Shown: positions 1-8,955 of the stretch, piece after piece
Position numbering within the stretch: the first letter of the stretch is position 1
How the letters are laid out: every line of letters starts with the position of its first letter
DNA from: Ewingella americana
GTDB lineage: Bacteria > Pseudomonadota > Gammaproteobacteria > Enterobacterales > Enterobacteriaceae
Assembly: GCF_006438725.1 (NCBI RefSeq)
Contig: NZ_RCZD01000009.1
Coordinates: 124,001 to 188,000, forward strand
Length of the DNA stretch: 64,000 bases
Direction of reading: 5' to 3'
The notes under the pieces: model-generated
Databases searched by the model: none
What the model saw: only the letters and a program-made list of their open reading frames with translations
What the model was told of the DNA's origin: nothing
Made by a program: the position numbers and the translations under genes

Positions 1-210
1 GATCACCACCAGGTCAATGGTCGGATCGGCAAAGATTTTTTCAGGCGAGTCCACAACTGTGACGTTCGGCCAGTCGGCGTGCACTTTGGCGGCATCACTG
101 CTGGAGACCACCGCCAGTTCTAAGCCCGGTGTCCCTGAGATCAGCGGCGAATGAAATGTTTTGCCGGCAAAACCATAGCCCACCAGCCCGACGCGTAAGG
201 TATCAGTCAT
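1..210 (-). CDS. ydgJ: Gfo/Idh/MocA-family oxidoreductase, N-terminal part (YdgJ-like), cut by window edge
   Basis: Only the first 70 residues lie in the window; the gene continues off the left edge. The start codon is at 208-210 on the minus strand, with an AAAGGATAAAGAAAT leader that supplies a Shine-Dalgarno. The N-terminus has the dinucleotide-binding Rossmann signature GLVGYGFAGKTFHSP at about residues 8-22, as in the GFO/IDH/MocA dehydrogenases, and the stretch that follows (ELAVVSSSD, then DWPNVTVV) resembles E. coli YdgJ closely. YdgJ is a predicted NAD(P)-dependent sugar or polyol dehydrogenase whose substrate is not settled. It points away from araC and is not obviously part of the arabinose island. 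The family call is firm; the YdgJ orthology is likely but rests on the N-terminus only. Confidence 0.8.
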   Translation of the reverse strand, partial: MTDTLRVGLVGYGFAGKTFHSPLISGTPGLELAVVSSSDAAKVHADWPNVTVVDSPEKIFADPTIDLVVI

Positions 211-381
211 TTCTTTATCCTTTACATTTATGAAGCATCACTCTGATTTGACACCAGCTTAGGGACGGGGACAAGCGCTAAATGTGACAAAGCCCACATC
301 CCTTCATTCTTGAAGCTGCAACGGCGTTCGCTGCAACGCCAATCGCGTTGGGCATAAATAAAGAGGATTAAACCGTCATGA

Positions 382-1317
382 TCAGAACTGATACGCTGCG
401 GCATTTTCCGGTTCGGGCCACGGATGCGAGCGGTAGGGTTTGGCCGGATAGTTGGTTTCCACACTGCGGCGGCGGAAATCGCTCGGGCTCACACCGACCC
501 GTTTGCGGAAGACGCGGGAGAAATAGAGCTGATCGTCGTAACCTACCACGCGGCCAATGGTGGCGATGGACTCCTGCGTGGTCTGCAACAGCAGCTTGGC
601 GCGGATCACCCGCTGGTCTTCACGCCAGCGCAGAATGTTAATACCCACTTGCTCGCGGAACAGATGCGCCAGGCGCGACGGCGAGAGGCAGACGTGGCGC
701 GCCACTTCATCAATACGCAGTTCACCGGCCAGATTGCCGGTAATAAACTGACAGGCTTCGATAACGCGTGGATCCATGATTTTTTGCGGGCTTTGCGGAT
801 CTTCCTCCATGGCGCGCAACAGCAGGCGCTCCAGCAGATTCATCCCCAGCTCTTCGCAGAAACGTCGCCCGGATTTTTGCGTCTGTTCAATATTGGCAAA
901 CAAGCGGTCAAATTCCAGCAGCAGCGTATTATTGGGCAGCGAAAGACGCCCGACATCATTGGTTTTCGTATGCCATTCCAGCCAGTCGGCCCAGTAAGCT
1001 CGCGGACGGAAATAGACCCAGCGGTGGTACCAGCAATCACTGTTGACTGAACGGCCATACAGATGGCGTGCTTTGGGCGGAAACAGCAGCAGATCGCCAG
1101 GGTTACAGTAGAACGTATCTTCACCGTCGAACACTTTCCCCTGACCTTTTACCGTCAGATTAAGGATAAAACCTTTCATCCCTCCGGGGCGGTCAATAGC
1201 AAAGTCCAGCGGTCCGTCTGCCAGTATGGGGGTCATCCCTGCCACCAGATAAGCGTTAAAACTGTAACCCGGCAACAACGGGTTTTGCTGCTGATCCTGA
1301 ATCATACGGTGATACAT
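382..1317 (-). CDS. araC: AraC, arabinose-responsive transcriptional regulator
   Basis: The product has 311 residues. It has the N-terminal arabinose-binding cupin ([16 protein letters not shown] near residues 12-27, IDRPGGMKG near 42-50, [14 protein letters not shown] near 96-109) and a C-terminal pair of helix-turn-helix motifs ([16 protein letters not shown], then [19 protein letters not shown]). Residues equivalent to the E. coli AraC sugar contacts Pro8, Thr24, Arg38, Tyr82, His93 and Trp95 appear conserved. AraC loops or activates DNA depending on L-arabinose. The start is fixed by an AGGAGGT Shine-Dalgarno a few bases upstream; a second ATG lies four codons in. Unlike in E. coli, araC is not divergent from araBAD: it sits downstream of araFGH, on the same strand but behind a 219-bp gap, so it probably has its own promoter. 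Confidence 0.97.
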   Translation of the reverse strand: MYHRMIQDQQQNPLLPGYSFNAYLVAGMTPILADGPLDFAIDRPGGMKGFILNLTVKGQGKVFDGEDTFYCNPGDLLLFPPKARHLYGRSVNSDCWYHRWVYFRPRAYWADWLEWHTKTNDVGRLSLPNNTLLLEFDRLFANIEQTQKSGRRFCEELGMNLLERLLLRAMEEDPQSPQKIMDPRVIEACQFITGNLAGELRIDEVARHVCLSPSRLAHLFREQVGINILRWREDQRVIRAKLLLQTTQESIATIGRVVGYDDQLYFSRVFRKRVGVSPSDFRRRSVETNYPAKPYRSHPWPEPENAAAYQF

Positions 1318-1481
1318 CGGGACCTCCTGAAAATCACTCTGGGGCGGGCTTTCTTTTATTCTATCGGCCGATGAAAGCGCTGCCAGAAAACGTTACGAAA
1401 ATGTGAAGGAAAGCTATTTTTTACGGCATTTAACCCGTCAAAGCGTTAAATGCCGCGTGAAAGCGTTATCACTAATCCCGT

Positions 1482-1523
1482 TCATTCTTCGAATTGCCGG
1501 TGCGATAGCCGCAATTTGAATGA
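1482..1523 (-). terminator. Imperfect hairpin at the end of araFGH
   Basis: TCATTC (1482-1487) and AATTGC (1492-1497) pair with GCAATT (1511-1516) and GAATGA (1518-1523), giving an interrupted stem immediately past the araH stop. There is no strong U-tract. A similar CATTCTTGAAGCTGCAAC motif occurs at about 305-322 beyond araC, so both may be members of a short dispersed repeat family rather than classical terminators. Confidence 0.35.
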
Positions 1524-1536
1524 GGGAGGGAAGACC

Positions 1537-2541
1537 TTAAACCGCTCTTTTAGCTTTCTGTTTGTAGCGGTCAAAGATCACCGCCGCCAGCAGAATCAGA
1601 CCGCGCACCACGTATTGCGAGAACGGTGAAATATTCAGCAAGTTCATGGCATTTTCCACCGTACCCAAAATCAGAATACCGGCCACCACATAAGAGATTT
1701 TACCGATACCGCCTTTGAGTGAAACACCCCCCAATACGCAGGCAGAAATCACGATCAACTCATAACCCAGCGAGGTCATCGGCTGGCCGCTGGTCATGCG
1801 TGATGCCAGGATGATCCCCGCCGCCGCTGACACCAGCCCGGACAACATGAAGATGATGATTTTGGTGCGCACTACCGGCACACCGGCCAGACGCGCGGCG
1901 TCCTCATTACCGCCAATGGCCAATGTATTACGGCCAAAGGTGGTTTTATTAAGCAACAGACCGAAGATGATCAGACATCCCACCGTCAACCAGATAGGGG
2001 CTGGCAGGCCGAGCCAATTGGCATAACCCAGCGCGAAGAAACGCTCATCTTCGATACCCACGGCTTTACCATCGGAAATGATATATGCCAGGCCGCGCAC
2101 AATTTGCATGGTCGCAAGCGTCGTGATCAGCGCATTGATTTTCAGCCGGGCGATAACAAAACCGTTCAGCAAACCGGTCAGCATCCCCAGAATCAAACCG
2201 GCACCGACGCCAATCCACAGGCTTTCGGTCAGGTTAATCACCACCGCCGTGGTCACACCGGCGCAGGCAATGACGGAGGCAACCGACAAGTCAAAGTCAC
2301 CGGATGCCAGACAGAACAGCATCCCGCAGGCCACCATGCCAGACATGGAGATCGCCAGCAGCAGCCCTTTCATATTGATAAATGAACTGAAGTTCGGCAC
2401 GAAAATACTACAGGCAATAAACAGCGCGGCGAACACCACCAGCATGCCGTAACTGTCCCAGATGCGCATGATGCCCTGGCCGCCACGTGACGCGGCGGAA
2501 GATTGCTCCGGTTTACCGGAATTTGTGGTCATAGATGACAT
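1537..2541 (-). CDS. araH: AraH, L-arabinose ABC transporter permease
   Basis: The product has 334 residues and is the membrane-spanning subunit of the arabinose importer AraFGH in the inner membrane. After a short polar N-terminus come about eight to ten hydrophobic segments typical of the BPD_transp_2 (ribose/arabinose permease) family. Visible landmarks include a glycine-rich LILGMLTGLLNGFVIARLKI segment, the EAA-like loop GRNTLAIGGNEDAARLAGVPV, and the C-terminal ILGGVSL/VVRGLILLAAVIFDRYKQ region. E. coli AraH is of similar size (about 328). It is the last gene of araF-araG-araH and follows araG after only 4 bp, indicating tight co-translation. The assignment rests on family sequence plus operon context. 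Confidence 0.95.
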   Translation of the reverse strand: MSSMTTNSGKPEQSSAASRGGQGIMRIWDSYGMLVVFAALFIACSIFVPNFSSFINMKGLLLAISMSGMVACGMLFCLASGDFDLSVASVIACAGVTTAVVINLTESLWIGVGAGLILGMLTGLLNGFVIARLKINALITTLATMQIVRGLAYIISDGKAVGIEDERFFALGYANWLGLPAPIWLTVGCLIIFGLLLNKTTFGRNTLAIGGNEDAARLAGVPVVRTKIIIFMLSGLVSAAAGIILASRMTSGQPMTSLGYELIVISACVLGGVSLKGGIGKISYVVAGILILGTVENAMNLLNISPFSQYVVRGLILLAAVIFDRYKQKAKRAV

Positions 2542-2545
2542 AATT

Positions 2546-4120
2546 TTATGCTCCTGCCGTCAGTTCTGGCGTTCTCAACATTGCCAGCCCTAATGCTTTT
2601 TCTTCAGTGGCGTCGTCATGCAGCAACTCGCCGGAAATCGCGCCTTCGCGCATCACGATAATTCTGTCTGCCAGACCCAAAACTTCGGGCAGATCGCTTG
2701 AGGCAAACAAAACGGCAATGCCCTGCTTGGCCAGTTCATAAATCACGTTGTAAATCTCATGCTTGGCACCCACATCGATGCCGCGCGTCGGTTCGTCGAG
2801 CAGGATCACTTTCATCTCTTCCGACAACCAGCGACCCAAAATGGCTTTCTGTTGATTGCCGCCGGACAGATTCATGATCAACTGCTGGGCGCTCGGGGTT
2901 TTGATATTCAGCGCAGCAATATGCTTTTTGGCATTTTGCGCTTCCCATCGATTATTAATCACGCATCCGGCGATGACGCTTTTACGCCGCGCGCTGATGT
3001 TGATGTTGTCCTGCACCGAGTGCACCGGAATAATGCCATCGGCTTTACGGTCTTCCGGGCAGAGCATAATGCCCTGTTGGATGGCGTCAGCCGGTTTGCG
3101 AATATTGAGCGCTACACCGTCGAGTGACACGGTACCTGCGGTGATGCGGGTGCCACCGAACAGCCCCTTCATCAGTTCACTGCGACCGGCCCCAACCAGA
3201 CCGAACAGGCCAACGATTTCCCCCTGACGCACACTGAGGCTGATCGGTGCTTTGACACCCGGCGCTTTGACGGCATCGAGCTGCAAACGGATCTCGCCAT
3301 GCGGGCGCGGCACATAATCATAAATATCGCCGAGATTACGCCCGACCATGGCCTGCACCAGTTTCTCGTTATTCACCTGCGTCATGTCATCAAACGTGCA
3401 GACATAGCGGCCATCCTTAAACACGGTGACCGCGTCACTGAGGGCAAAGATCTCCTCCATACGGTGCGAAACATAGATAATCACCCGCCCTTCGGCGCGC
3501 AGTTCGCGGATAACGCGGAACAACTGCTCGATTTCACGGGCCGACAGCGAGCTGGTCGGTTCATCAAAGGCGATGATTTTGGCGTTGCGTGCCAGCGCCT
3601 TAGCGATTTCCACCATCTGCCATTGACCAATCGACAGGTATTTCAGCGGTGTGTCCGGGTCGATATCCAGCCCCAGATGTTCCAGCTGAATTTTGGCTTC
3701 GTAATGCAGCAGTTTGCGGTTCACGCAGCCATATTTGCTCGGCAACTGCCCGAGATAGATGTTCTCTGCCACCGTCATTTCCGGCACCAGATGCAATTCC
3801 TGATAGATGATTGCCACACCGGCATCCAGCGCTTCCGTGGTGTGAGTAAAACTCACCGGCTGGCCCTTGATATGAATTTCGCCCTGTGAGGGCTGATAGT
3901 TACCGCTGAGGATCTTGAGCAGCGTGGATTTTCCCGCGCCATTTTCCCCCATCAGCGCATGAATCTGCCCGGCTTTGCAGTCAAAAGTGATGCCATCCAG
4001 CGCTTTCACGCCGGGAAACGTCTTGCCAATGTTATGGAACTCCAGATACGGCGCGGCCGCATCAAACTCCGTCAGTGACGGTTTCAGCAGCGAGGCATTG
4101 AGTAAGGCTTGCTGAGTCAT
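2546..4120 (-). CDS. araG: AraG, L-arabinose ABC transporter ATP-binding protein
   Basis: From the chosen ATG the protein has 524 residues, slightly longer than E. coli AraG (504) because of a short N-terminal extension before [18 protein letters not shown]. It carries two ABC domains, as usual for sugar importers of the CUT2 class. The first has Walker [10 protein letters not shown], signature LSIGQWQ and Walker [10 protein letters not shown]. The second has a degenerate P-loop (GLVGAGRSE), the signature LSGGNQQK and Walker [11 protein letters not shown]. An in-frame upstream ATG at 4154-4156 exists, but the ATG at 4118-4120 has the better Shine-Dalgarno (AGG seven bases upstream) and fits the family. 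The gap to araF contains a strong hairpin (4195-4215). The protein powers arabinose uptake on the cytoplasmic face of the AraH dimer. Confidence 0.96.
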   Translation of the reverse strand: MTQQALLNASLLKPSLTEFDAAAPYLEFHNIGKTFPGVKALDGITFDCKAGQIHALMGENGAGKSTLLKILSGNYQPSQGEIHIKGQPVSFTHTTEALDAGVAIIYQELHLVPEMTVAENIYLGQLPSKYGCVNRKLLHYEAKIQLEHLGLDIDPDTPLKYLSIGQWQMVEIAKALARNAKIIAFDEPTSSLSAREIEQLFRVIRELRAEGRVIIYVSHRMEEIFALSDAVTVFKDGRYVCTFDDMTQVNNEKLVQAMVGRNLGDIYDYVPRPHGEIRLQLDAVKAPGVKAPISLSVRQGEIVGLFGLVGAGRSELMKGLFGGTRITAGTVSLDGVALNIRKPADAIQQGIMLCPEDRKADGIIPVHSVQDNINISARRKSVIAGCVINNRWEAQNAKKHIAALNIKTPSAQQLIMNLSGGNQQKAILGRWLSEEMKVILLDEPTRGIDVGAKHEIYNVIYELAKQGIAVLFASSDLPEVLGLADRIIVMREGAISGELLHDDATEEKALGLAMLRTPELTAGA

Positions 4121-4194
4121 AGTGGCTACCTGGAAGAATTGAGTGAAGGTTAACAACGTTCTTTATTGGCAGCGCTCCCTGCGGCCCGAAAATG

Positions 4195-4215
4195 GGGGCG
4201 CAGCTTGTGCGCCCC
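4195..4215 (-). other. Intercistronic GC hairpin between araF and araG
   Basis: GGGGCGCA and TGCGCCCC form a perfect 8-bp GC-rich stem with a 5-base loop, lying in the 122-bp gap between the araF stop and the araG start. There is no U-tract after it on the transcribed minus strand. A stem here would be expected to protect the araF 3' end and lower araGH expression, which suits the need for excess binding protein. That role is inference. Confidence 0.5.
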
Positions 4216-4242
4216 TGAGTGATACAACGGTGTAAGAAAGAC

Positions 4243-5229
4243 TTATTGCATCAGGCCTTTTTTCTTCAGTTCTACTTTGAAGTTGTCACGGGTGATCAGC
4301 ACCACGTCAGTCACTTCGGTGAATTTCGGTGGTTGAACGCCTTTGGTCACCCACTCATTCAGCATCTGAATACTTTTGTAGCCATGAATGTCCGGGCTAG
4401 GCAGCAGGGAACCGTAGAAACCGGTCTGTGCACCTTTAGAGAGTTCGTTGACCGCATCCACACCGTTGATACCAATGCCGATCACGTTCGCCGCTTTAAA
4501 GCCCTGACCTTCTGTTGCACGTACGCCACCCAGAACGGTGTTGTCATTCATGCCGAGGATCAACCAGTTTTTCACTTGCGGATGTTGCACCAGCAGAGAG
4601 TTACCGGCATCCAGTGCGCCCGGGATATCGTTGGATTTAGTCGGCACTTTGTAGATCTGTTTTTCCGGGAAACCGGCCGCTTTCAGTGCATCCATTGAGC
4701 CGGAAGTCCGGCGACGCGCAGTGTCCAATTCGTCAGCCGTGATCGCCATAACGCCGGTATCAGCCGCATTCCAGCCACGTTTTTGCATCTCTTTATACAG
4801 TTCCTGACCCTGACGCTCACCGATTTTGGTCGCGGCCATCATGACTAATGGCACGTCATCCATCGGTTTGCCTTTGGCATTCACGAACTGGTCATCTACC
4901 TGAATAACCTTCATATCGTAGCTGCGTGCTTTGGCCATAATCGCAGGCCCCAGACGCGGGTCAGGGGTGCAGATAACAAAACCTTTCGCGCCATTAGCCG
5001 CCAGACTGTCGATAGCGTTCAGTGTCTTCTCACCGTCCGGCACCGCAATTTTGATCACCTGGAAGTTCAGATCCTTGCCTGCTTTATCCGCGAACTTCCA
5101 TTCAGTCTGAAACCAGGGTTCTTCCGGTTGTTTAACCAAAAAGCCCAGCTTCATGGTCTCCGCCATAGCTGAATGTGACATAAGGACAGCAAAACCTGCC
5201 ATCGCTAACGTCTTAGTGAATTTATGCAT
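4243..5229 (-). CDS. araF: AraF, periplasmic L-arabinose-binding protein
   Basis: The product has 328 residues, starting at the ATG preceded by GGAGAACATC; an upstream in-frame codon would add 11 non-signal residues and is rejected. A classical Sec signal peptide opens the protein (MHKFTKTLAMAGFAVLMSHS, cleavage after AMA). The mature protein starts ETMKLGFLVKQPEEPWFQTE, the first beta strand of arabinose-binding proteins, where the conserved Lys, Glu and Trp contact the sugar. The remainder (FVICTPDPRLGPAIMAK, ARRRTSGSMDALKAAGFPEKQIY, LILGMNDNTVLGGVRA, GIGINGVDAV) matches the periplasmic-binding-protein type I fold. It delivers arabinose to AraGH and is first in the operon, divergent from araB. 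Confidence 0.97.
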   Translation of the reverse strand: MHKFTKTLAMAGFAVLMSHSAMAETMKLGFLVKQPEEPWFQTEWKFADKAGKDLNFQVIKIAVPDGEKTLNAIDSLAANGAKGFVICTPDPRLGPAIMAKARSYDMKVIQVDDQFVNAKGKPMDDVPLVMMAATKIGERQGQELYKEMQKRGWNAADTGVMAITADELDTARRRTSGSMDALKAAGFPEKQIYKVPTKSNDIPGALDAGNSLLVQHPQVKNWLILGMNDNTVLGGVRATEGQGFKAANVIGIGINGVDAVNELSKGAQTGFYGSLLPSPDIHGYKSIQMLNEWVTKGVQPPKFTEVTDVVLITRDNFKVELKKKGLMQ

Positions 5230-5296
5230 GATGTTCTCCGACTTTTTATAGTTGCCGCACACGCTATTCCGCTGAATTGACTCAAACCAGAACAGG

Positions 5297-5312
5297 TGTG
5301 AAAACGTTATCA
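5297..5312. promoter_or_regulatory. Possible CRP site for araFGH
   Basis: TGTGA-AAACGT-TATCA matches the CRP inverted repeat TGTGA-N6-TCACA at 8 of 10 core positions and lies about 70 bp upstream of the araF start codon. The context makes it plausible, but the second half-site is weak. Confidence 0.35.
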
Positions 5313-5433
5313 GTAGGGTGTAGCCAAAAAACCAATCTGCTTTGAGGTGCCGTGTACCGGCAATTCTGGTAGCAGGTTTGCTGTTTAGCCAAATAGGACC
5401 GTGACAGTTTTAACGGGAAATTAACGCCGGAAG

Positions 5434-5449
5434 GTAGAGCGCTATCACA
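5434..5449. promoter_or_regulatory. Weak CRP-like site upstream of the distal AraC operator
   Basis: GTAGA-GCGCTA-TCACA matches the CRP core at 7 of 10 positions. Its TCACACTT end sits 16 bases before the distal AraC half-site. In E. coli pBAD, TCACACTT precedes araI1 by 18 bases, so the layout, more than the sequence score, supports it. Confidence 0.35.
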
Positions 5450-5460
5450 CTTGGGGATTA

Positions 5461-5498
5461 CAGCAGGATCGTGCATAGATATAGCGATTTTAGCCAAG
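5461..5498 (+). promoter_or_regulatory. Distal AraC operator pair (I1/I2-like)
   Basis: Two direct half-sites begin exactly 21 bp apart, at 5461 (CAGCAGGATCGTGCATA) and 5482 (TAGCGATTTTAGCCAAG). The second matches the E. coli araI1 half-site (TAGC-N7-TCCATA pattern) at 12 of 17 positions. The 21-bp spacing is that of araI1-araI2. The core of the first is repeated almost exactly in the proximal pair 75 bp downstream. Confidence 0.6.
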
Positions 5499-5535
5499 CA
5501 TTAACTTTTGACTAACCTCACATAAACATCATGGG

Positions 5536-5573
5536 GAGCAGGATTGTGCATACTTGTAGCTAACGCCTCCTCA
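5536..5573 (+). promoter_or_regulatory. Proximal AraC operator pair at the araB promoter
   Basis: Half-sites start at 5536 (GAGCAGGATTGTGCATA) and 5557 (TAGCTAACGCCTCCTCA), again 21 bp apart. The first matches E. coli araI1 at AGCA, three central T positions and CATA (11 of 16). The second overlaps CTCACG at 5570-5575 by four bases, as araI2 overlaps the CTGACG -35 box of pBAD. This is the expected class II activator position for AraC. Confidence 0.65.
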
Positions 5574-5600
5574 CGCACTTCCCTCACTCGCGCACAGGAT
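5570..5600 (+). promoter_or_regulatory. Putative araB promoter (pBAD-like)
   Basis: The -35 CTCACG (5570-5575) aligns with E. coli pBAD CTGACG. A CAGGAT -10 candidate (5595-5600) follows at 19 bp (ACAGGA at 18 bp). A weak core promoter is expected for an AraC-dependent unit. The araB ATG is about 35 bases past the predicted transcription start. Confidence 0.4.
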
Positions 5601-5641
5601 GATCAGCAGACATATTCATCCATATTTTGGGAGTGAGAAGA

Positions 5642-7321
5642 ATGACGCAAGGTGCAATTGCTCTTGGTCTGGATTTTGGCAGCGACTCCGTAAGGGTGCT
5701 GGCCGTGGACTGTCAGAGCGGCGCGGAGATCGACACCGACGTAGTCTACTACCCGCGTTGGCAGGAAGGTCTGTTCTGCAACGCTGCACAAAACCAGTTC
5801 CGCCATCATCCGCGTGACTATATAGAAGCGATGGAACAGGCGATTGTGAATCTGGTCCAGCGCCTTGGCAGCGATCGCAGCGCAAAAATTATGGGTATCG
5901 GTGTGGACTCCACCGGCTCAACACCCGCTCCGGTCGATGAGCAAGGCCAGGTGCTGGCACTGCGTCCTGAGTTCGAAAACAACCCGAACGCCATGTTCGT
6001 GCTGTGGAAAGATCACACCGCGATAGAAGAAGCCGAAGAGATCAACCGCCTGTGCCGCAGCGGCGATTTCCCTGACTACTCCCGTTATATCGGCGGCGTT
6101 TACTCTTCTGAATGGTTCTGGGCCAAAATTCTGCACGTCTCCCGCGAAGATGCCGCCGTGCGTGAAGCCGCCGCGTCCTGGGTTGAGCTGTGCGACTGGG
6201 TGCCCGCCCTGCTTTCCGGTACAACCGCTCCGGCTGACATGGTCCGCGGACGTTGCAGCGCCGGACATAAAATGTTGTGGCATCCGTCCTGGGGCGGCCT
6301 GCCTCCACGCGACTTCTTCACCGCGCTGGACCCTATGTTGGTCGAGGACTTGCCTTATCCGCTGTTCACCGACACGGCCACCGCCGAGAAACCGGTCGGC
6401 ACGCTTACCGCCGAATGGGCGCAGCGTCTGGGTCTGCCACAAAGCGTCGTACTGTCAGGCGGCGCGTTCGACTGCCATATGGGTGCCGTCGGTGCCGGTG
6501 CGCAGCCTTACACACTGGTCAAAGTGATCGGCACCTCCACCTGCGACATTCTGATTGCTGATAAGGATCGCGTGAACGATCGCGCCATCGGCGGGATTTG
6601 CGGCCAGGTGGAAGGGAGCGTTGTACCGGGGATGATCGGGATGGAAGCGGGACAGTCGGCGTTTGGCGACATGTACGCCTGGTTCAGCCGCCTGCTGAGT
6701 TGGCCGCTGGTGCAGGCAATGCATGCCCACCCTGAACTCAAACCGGTGCTTTCTGCGGTGCAAAAAAATCTGCTGCCGGACCTCACTGCCGCATGGGCGG
6801 CCAATCCTTCACTGGATAACCTGCCATTGGTGCTCGACTGGTTCAATGGCCGCCGGACACCTTTCGCCAACCAGCGTCTGAAAGGCGTGATCACTGACAT
6901 TAACCTCGGCACACAGGCACCCGAACTGTTTGGCGGGTTTATCGCCGCCACCGCCTTCGGTGCGCGAGCCATCATGGAGTGCTTCGAGCAGCAGAACATT
7001 CCGGTGGAGAACGTCCTGACCCTCGGCGGTATTGCACGTAAATCTCCGGTGATCATGCAGGTTTGCGCCGATGCCATGAACCGTCCGCTGCAAATCGTCG
7101 CCTCAGATCAGTGCTGTGCGCTGGGTGCTGCCATTTTTGCCGCCGTCGCCGCCGGTGAATTTACCGATGTGCCCGCTGCGCAGAAAAACATGGCGTGCAG
7201 CATAGAACGCACCCTGCTGCCCGACCCGCAGCGCGTAGCGCAATACCAGAAACTCTATGAACGTTATCAACAGTGGTGCAGCAGCACTGAACCCCTGTTT
7301 GCAGCAAAAACGACTCACTGA
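5642..7321 (+). CDS. araB: AraB, ribulokinase
   Basis: The product has 559 residues (E. coli AraB has 566) and phosphorylates L-ribulose to L-ribulose-5-phosphate with ATP in the cytoplasm. The ATG at 5642 follows GGGAGTGAGA; an ATG five codons earlier overlaps the Shine-Dalgarno and is less likely. The N-terminal FGGY-kinase domain opens with [19 protein letters not shown], the phosphate-binding turn. [17 protein letters not shown] and FVLWKDHTA carry substrate-site residues, and the C-terminal domain has [19 protein letters not shown] and the ATP-site region [16 protein letters not shown], typical of ribulokinase. It is the first gene of araBA, and araA starts 30 bp after its stop. Confidence 0.97.
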   Translation: MTQGAIALGLDFGSDSVRVLAVDCQSGAEIDTDVVYYPRWQEGLFCNAAQNQFRHHPRDYIEAMEQAIVNLVQRLGSDRSAKIMGIGVDSTGSTPAPVDEQGQVLALRPEFENNPNAMFVLWKDHTAIEEAEEINRLCRSGDFPDYSRYIGGVYSSEWFWAKILHVSREDAAVREAAASWVELCDWVPALLSGTTAPADMVRGRCSAGHKMLWHPSWGGLPPRDFFTALDPMLVEDLPYPLFTDTATAEKPVGTLTAEWAQRLGLPQSVVLSGGAFDCHMGAVGAGAQPYTLVKVIGTSTCDILIADKDRVNDRAIGGICGQVEGSVVPGMIGMEAGQSAFGDMYAWFSRLLSWPLVQAMHAHPELKPVLSAVQKNLLPDLTAAWAANPSLDNLPLVLDWFNGRRTPFANQRLKGVITDINLGTQAPELFGGFIAATAFGARAIMECFEQQNIPVENVLTLGGIARKSPVIMQVCADAMNRPLQIVASDQCCALGAAIFAAVAAGEFTDVPAAQKNMACSIERTLLPDPQRVAQYQKLYERYQQWCSSTEPLFAAKTTH

Positions 7322-7351
7322 ATTCACCCTCTTATTTTGCAGGAGTAACAA

Positions 7352-8857
7352 ATGGACGCGTTTAAACATCTAGAAGTCTGGTTTGCAATTGGCAGTCAGC
7401 ACCTTTATGGCCCGGAAACATTGCGTCAGGTGAAAGAGAATGCCGAAAAGGTGGTCAATGGCCTGAACAGTGAAGCCGGTCTGCCCATCAAGCTGGTACT
7501 GAAACCGCTGGTCACCACGCCGGACGAAATCACGGCGTTGTGTCGTGAAGCCAACTACAGCCAGTCTTGCGTTGGCCTGATCACCTGGCTGCACACTTTC
7601 TCCCCGGCAAAAATGTGGATTGCCGGTCTGACCATCCTGCATAAACCGCTGTTGCAGTTCCATACCCAGTTCAACGCCGAAGTGCCGTGGGACACCATGG
7701 ATATGGACTTTATGAACCTCAACCAGACCGCGCACGGTGGCCGTGAGTTCGGTTTCATCGGCGCACGTATGCGTCAACAGCACAGCGTCGTTGCCGGTCA
7801 CTGGCAGGATGGCGAATCCCATCGCCGTATTGGCCAGTGGATGCGCGTTGCCGCGGCGAAAAATGAAAGCCAAAATCTGAAAGTAGCGCGCTTTGGTGAC
7901 AACATGCGTCAGGTTGCGGTGACCGAAGGCGATAAAGTTGCGGCACAGATTCAGTTTGGTTATACCGTCAGCGCCTTTGGTATCGGCGATTTGGTGGCCG
8001 TGATCAATGAAGTCAGCAAAAGCGATATTGATACGCTGGTTGAAGAGTACGAAGCCACTTACCGCCTGACAGACACGGTTAAACTGCATGGCGAACGCCG
8101 TGAAAACCTGCTGGATGCGGCAAAAATCGAACTGGGCATGACCCGCTTCCTCGAACAAGGTGACTTCCACGCCTTCACGACTAACTTCGAAGATCTGCAC
8201 GGCATGAAGCAACTGCCGGGGCTGGCGGTGCAGCGCCTGATGCAAAAAGGCTACGGATTCGGTGGCGAAGGCGACTGGAAAACCGCCGCCCTGCTGCGCA
8301 TTATGAAAGTGATGGCCGGTGGCCTGAAAGGGGGTACCTCTTTTATGGAGGATTACACCTACAACTTCAAAACCGGCAACGATCTGGTGGTGGGTTCGCA
8401 CATGCTGGAAGTCTGCCCGAGCATCGCCAAAGAGCCAAAACCGCTGCTCGATGCGCAATACCTCGGCATAGGCGGCAAGGCGGATCCGGCACGTTTGATC
8501 TTCTCTACCCCGGCCGGTCCGGCCGTGAATGCCAGCGTGATCGACATGGGAGACCGCTTCCGTCTGCTGGTCAATCTGGTCGATACCGTCGAACAGCCGC
8601 ATGAACTGCCGAAACTGCCGGTGGCCCGCGCCATCTGGAAAGCCCAGCCAACGCTTGCGACAGCGGCCGAAGCCTGGATCCTCGGCGGCGGCGCGCACCA
8701 CACCGTGTTCTCACAAGCGCTGGATATCGACCATCTGCGCTTGTATGCGGAATTCCATAATATGGAGTTGCTGGTGATTGATAACGACACCACCCTGGCG
8801 GATTTCAAAAATCAAATTCGCTGGAATGAGGTTTATTTTAAACTTTGCGCAAAATAA
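7352..8857 (+). CDS. araA: AraA, L-arabinose isomerase
   Basis: The product has 501 residues, the usual family length. It converts L-arabinose to L-ribulose with a Mn2+-dependent active site. The four metal or catalytic acids and histidines of the E. coli enzyme (Glu306, Glu333, His350, His450) are seen in the blocks [31 protein letters not shown] and [11 protein letters not shown] Shine-Dalgarno AGGAG lies 8 bases upstream of the ATG. It is followed not by araD but by a strong 14-bp hairpin and a convergent gene, so the ribulose-5-phosphate 4-epimerase step must be encoded elsewhere. Confidence 0.98.
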   Translation: MDAFKHLEVWFAIGSQHLYGPETLRQVKENAEKVVNGLNSEAGLPIKLVLKPLVTTPDEITALCREANYSQSCVGLITWLHTFSPAKMWIAGLTILHKPLLQFHTQFNAEVPWDTMDMDFMNLNQTAHGGREFGFIGARMRQQHSVVAGHWQDGESHRRIGQWMRVAAAKNESQNLKVARFGDNMRQVAVTEGDKVAAQIQFGYTVSAFGIGDLVAVINEVSKSDIDTLVEEYEATYRLTDTVKLHGERRENLLDAAKIELGMTRFLEQGDFHAFTTNFEDLHGMKQLPGLAVQRLMQKGYGFGGEGDWKTAALLRIMKVMAGGLKGGTSFMEDYTYNFKTGNDLVVGSHMLEVCPSIAKEPKPLLDAQYLGIGGKADPARLIFSTPAGPAVNASVIDMGDRFRLLVNLVDTVEQPHELPKLPVARAIWKAQPTLATAAEAWILGGGAHHTVFSQALDIDHLRLYAEFHNMELLVIDNDTTLADFKNQIRWNEVYFKLCAK

Positions 8858-8875
8858 TGCGGCTTTGAAGTTAAC

Positions 8876-8909
8876 GTCAAGATCGTGGGTATCCGCCCAC
8901 GATCTTGAC
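8876..8909. terminator. Strong bidirectional hairpin between araA and yjjA
   Basis: GTCAAGATCGTGGG and CCCACGATCTTGAC form a perfect 14-bp stem around a 6-base loop (TATCCG), between two convergent genes. The downstream run is T-rich (TTTGAATTTGAATTT) rather than a pure U-tract. Confidence 0.75.
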
Positions 8910-8955
8910 TTTGAATTTGAATTTAAAAAGCAGGTTTGGGCAGCAAGCCCAACCA

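Larger units (their letters stand above)
5230..5641. promoter_or_regulatory. Divergent araF/araB control region
   Basis: This 412-bp gene-free stretch separates the divergently transcribed araFGH and araBA units. It contains two AraC operator pairs reading toward araB (listed separately), two weaker CRP-like sites, and further TAGC-led motifs at about 5321, 5370 and 5386 that could be extra AraC half-sites but match poorly. No convincing ORF is present. Confidence 0.7.

Noticed and set aside
424-1050. 208-codon plus-strand frame across araC
   Set aside because: Antisense to araC, whose domains and start are clear.
5282-5497. 71-codon minus-strand frame in the araF/araB gap
   Set aside because: It overlaps the operators and has no coding signs.
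5609-5624. Third AraC-like half-site GACATATTCATCCATA next to the araB start
   Set aside because: It matches araI1 at 12 of 16, but it lies downstream of the predicted promoter, close to the ribosome site, with no 21-bp partner, so it may be chance.
7370-8701. 443-codon open frame on the minus strand across araA
   Set aside because: It is antisense to an intact, fully conserved araA; the frame is an effect of codon bias in a GC-rich gene.
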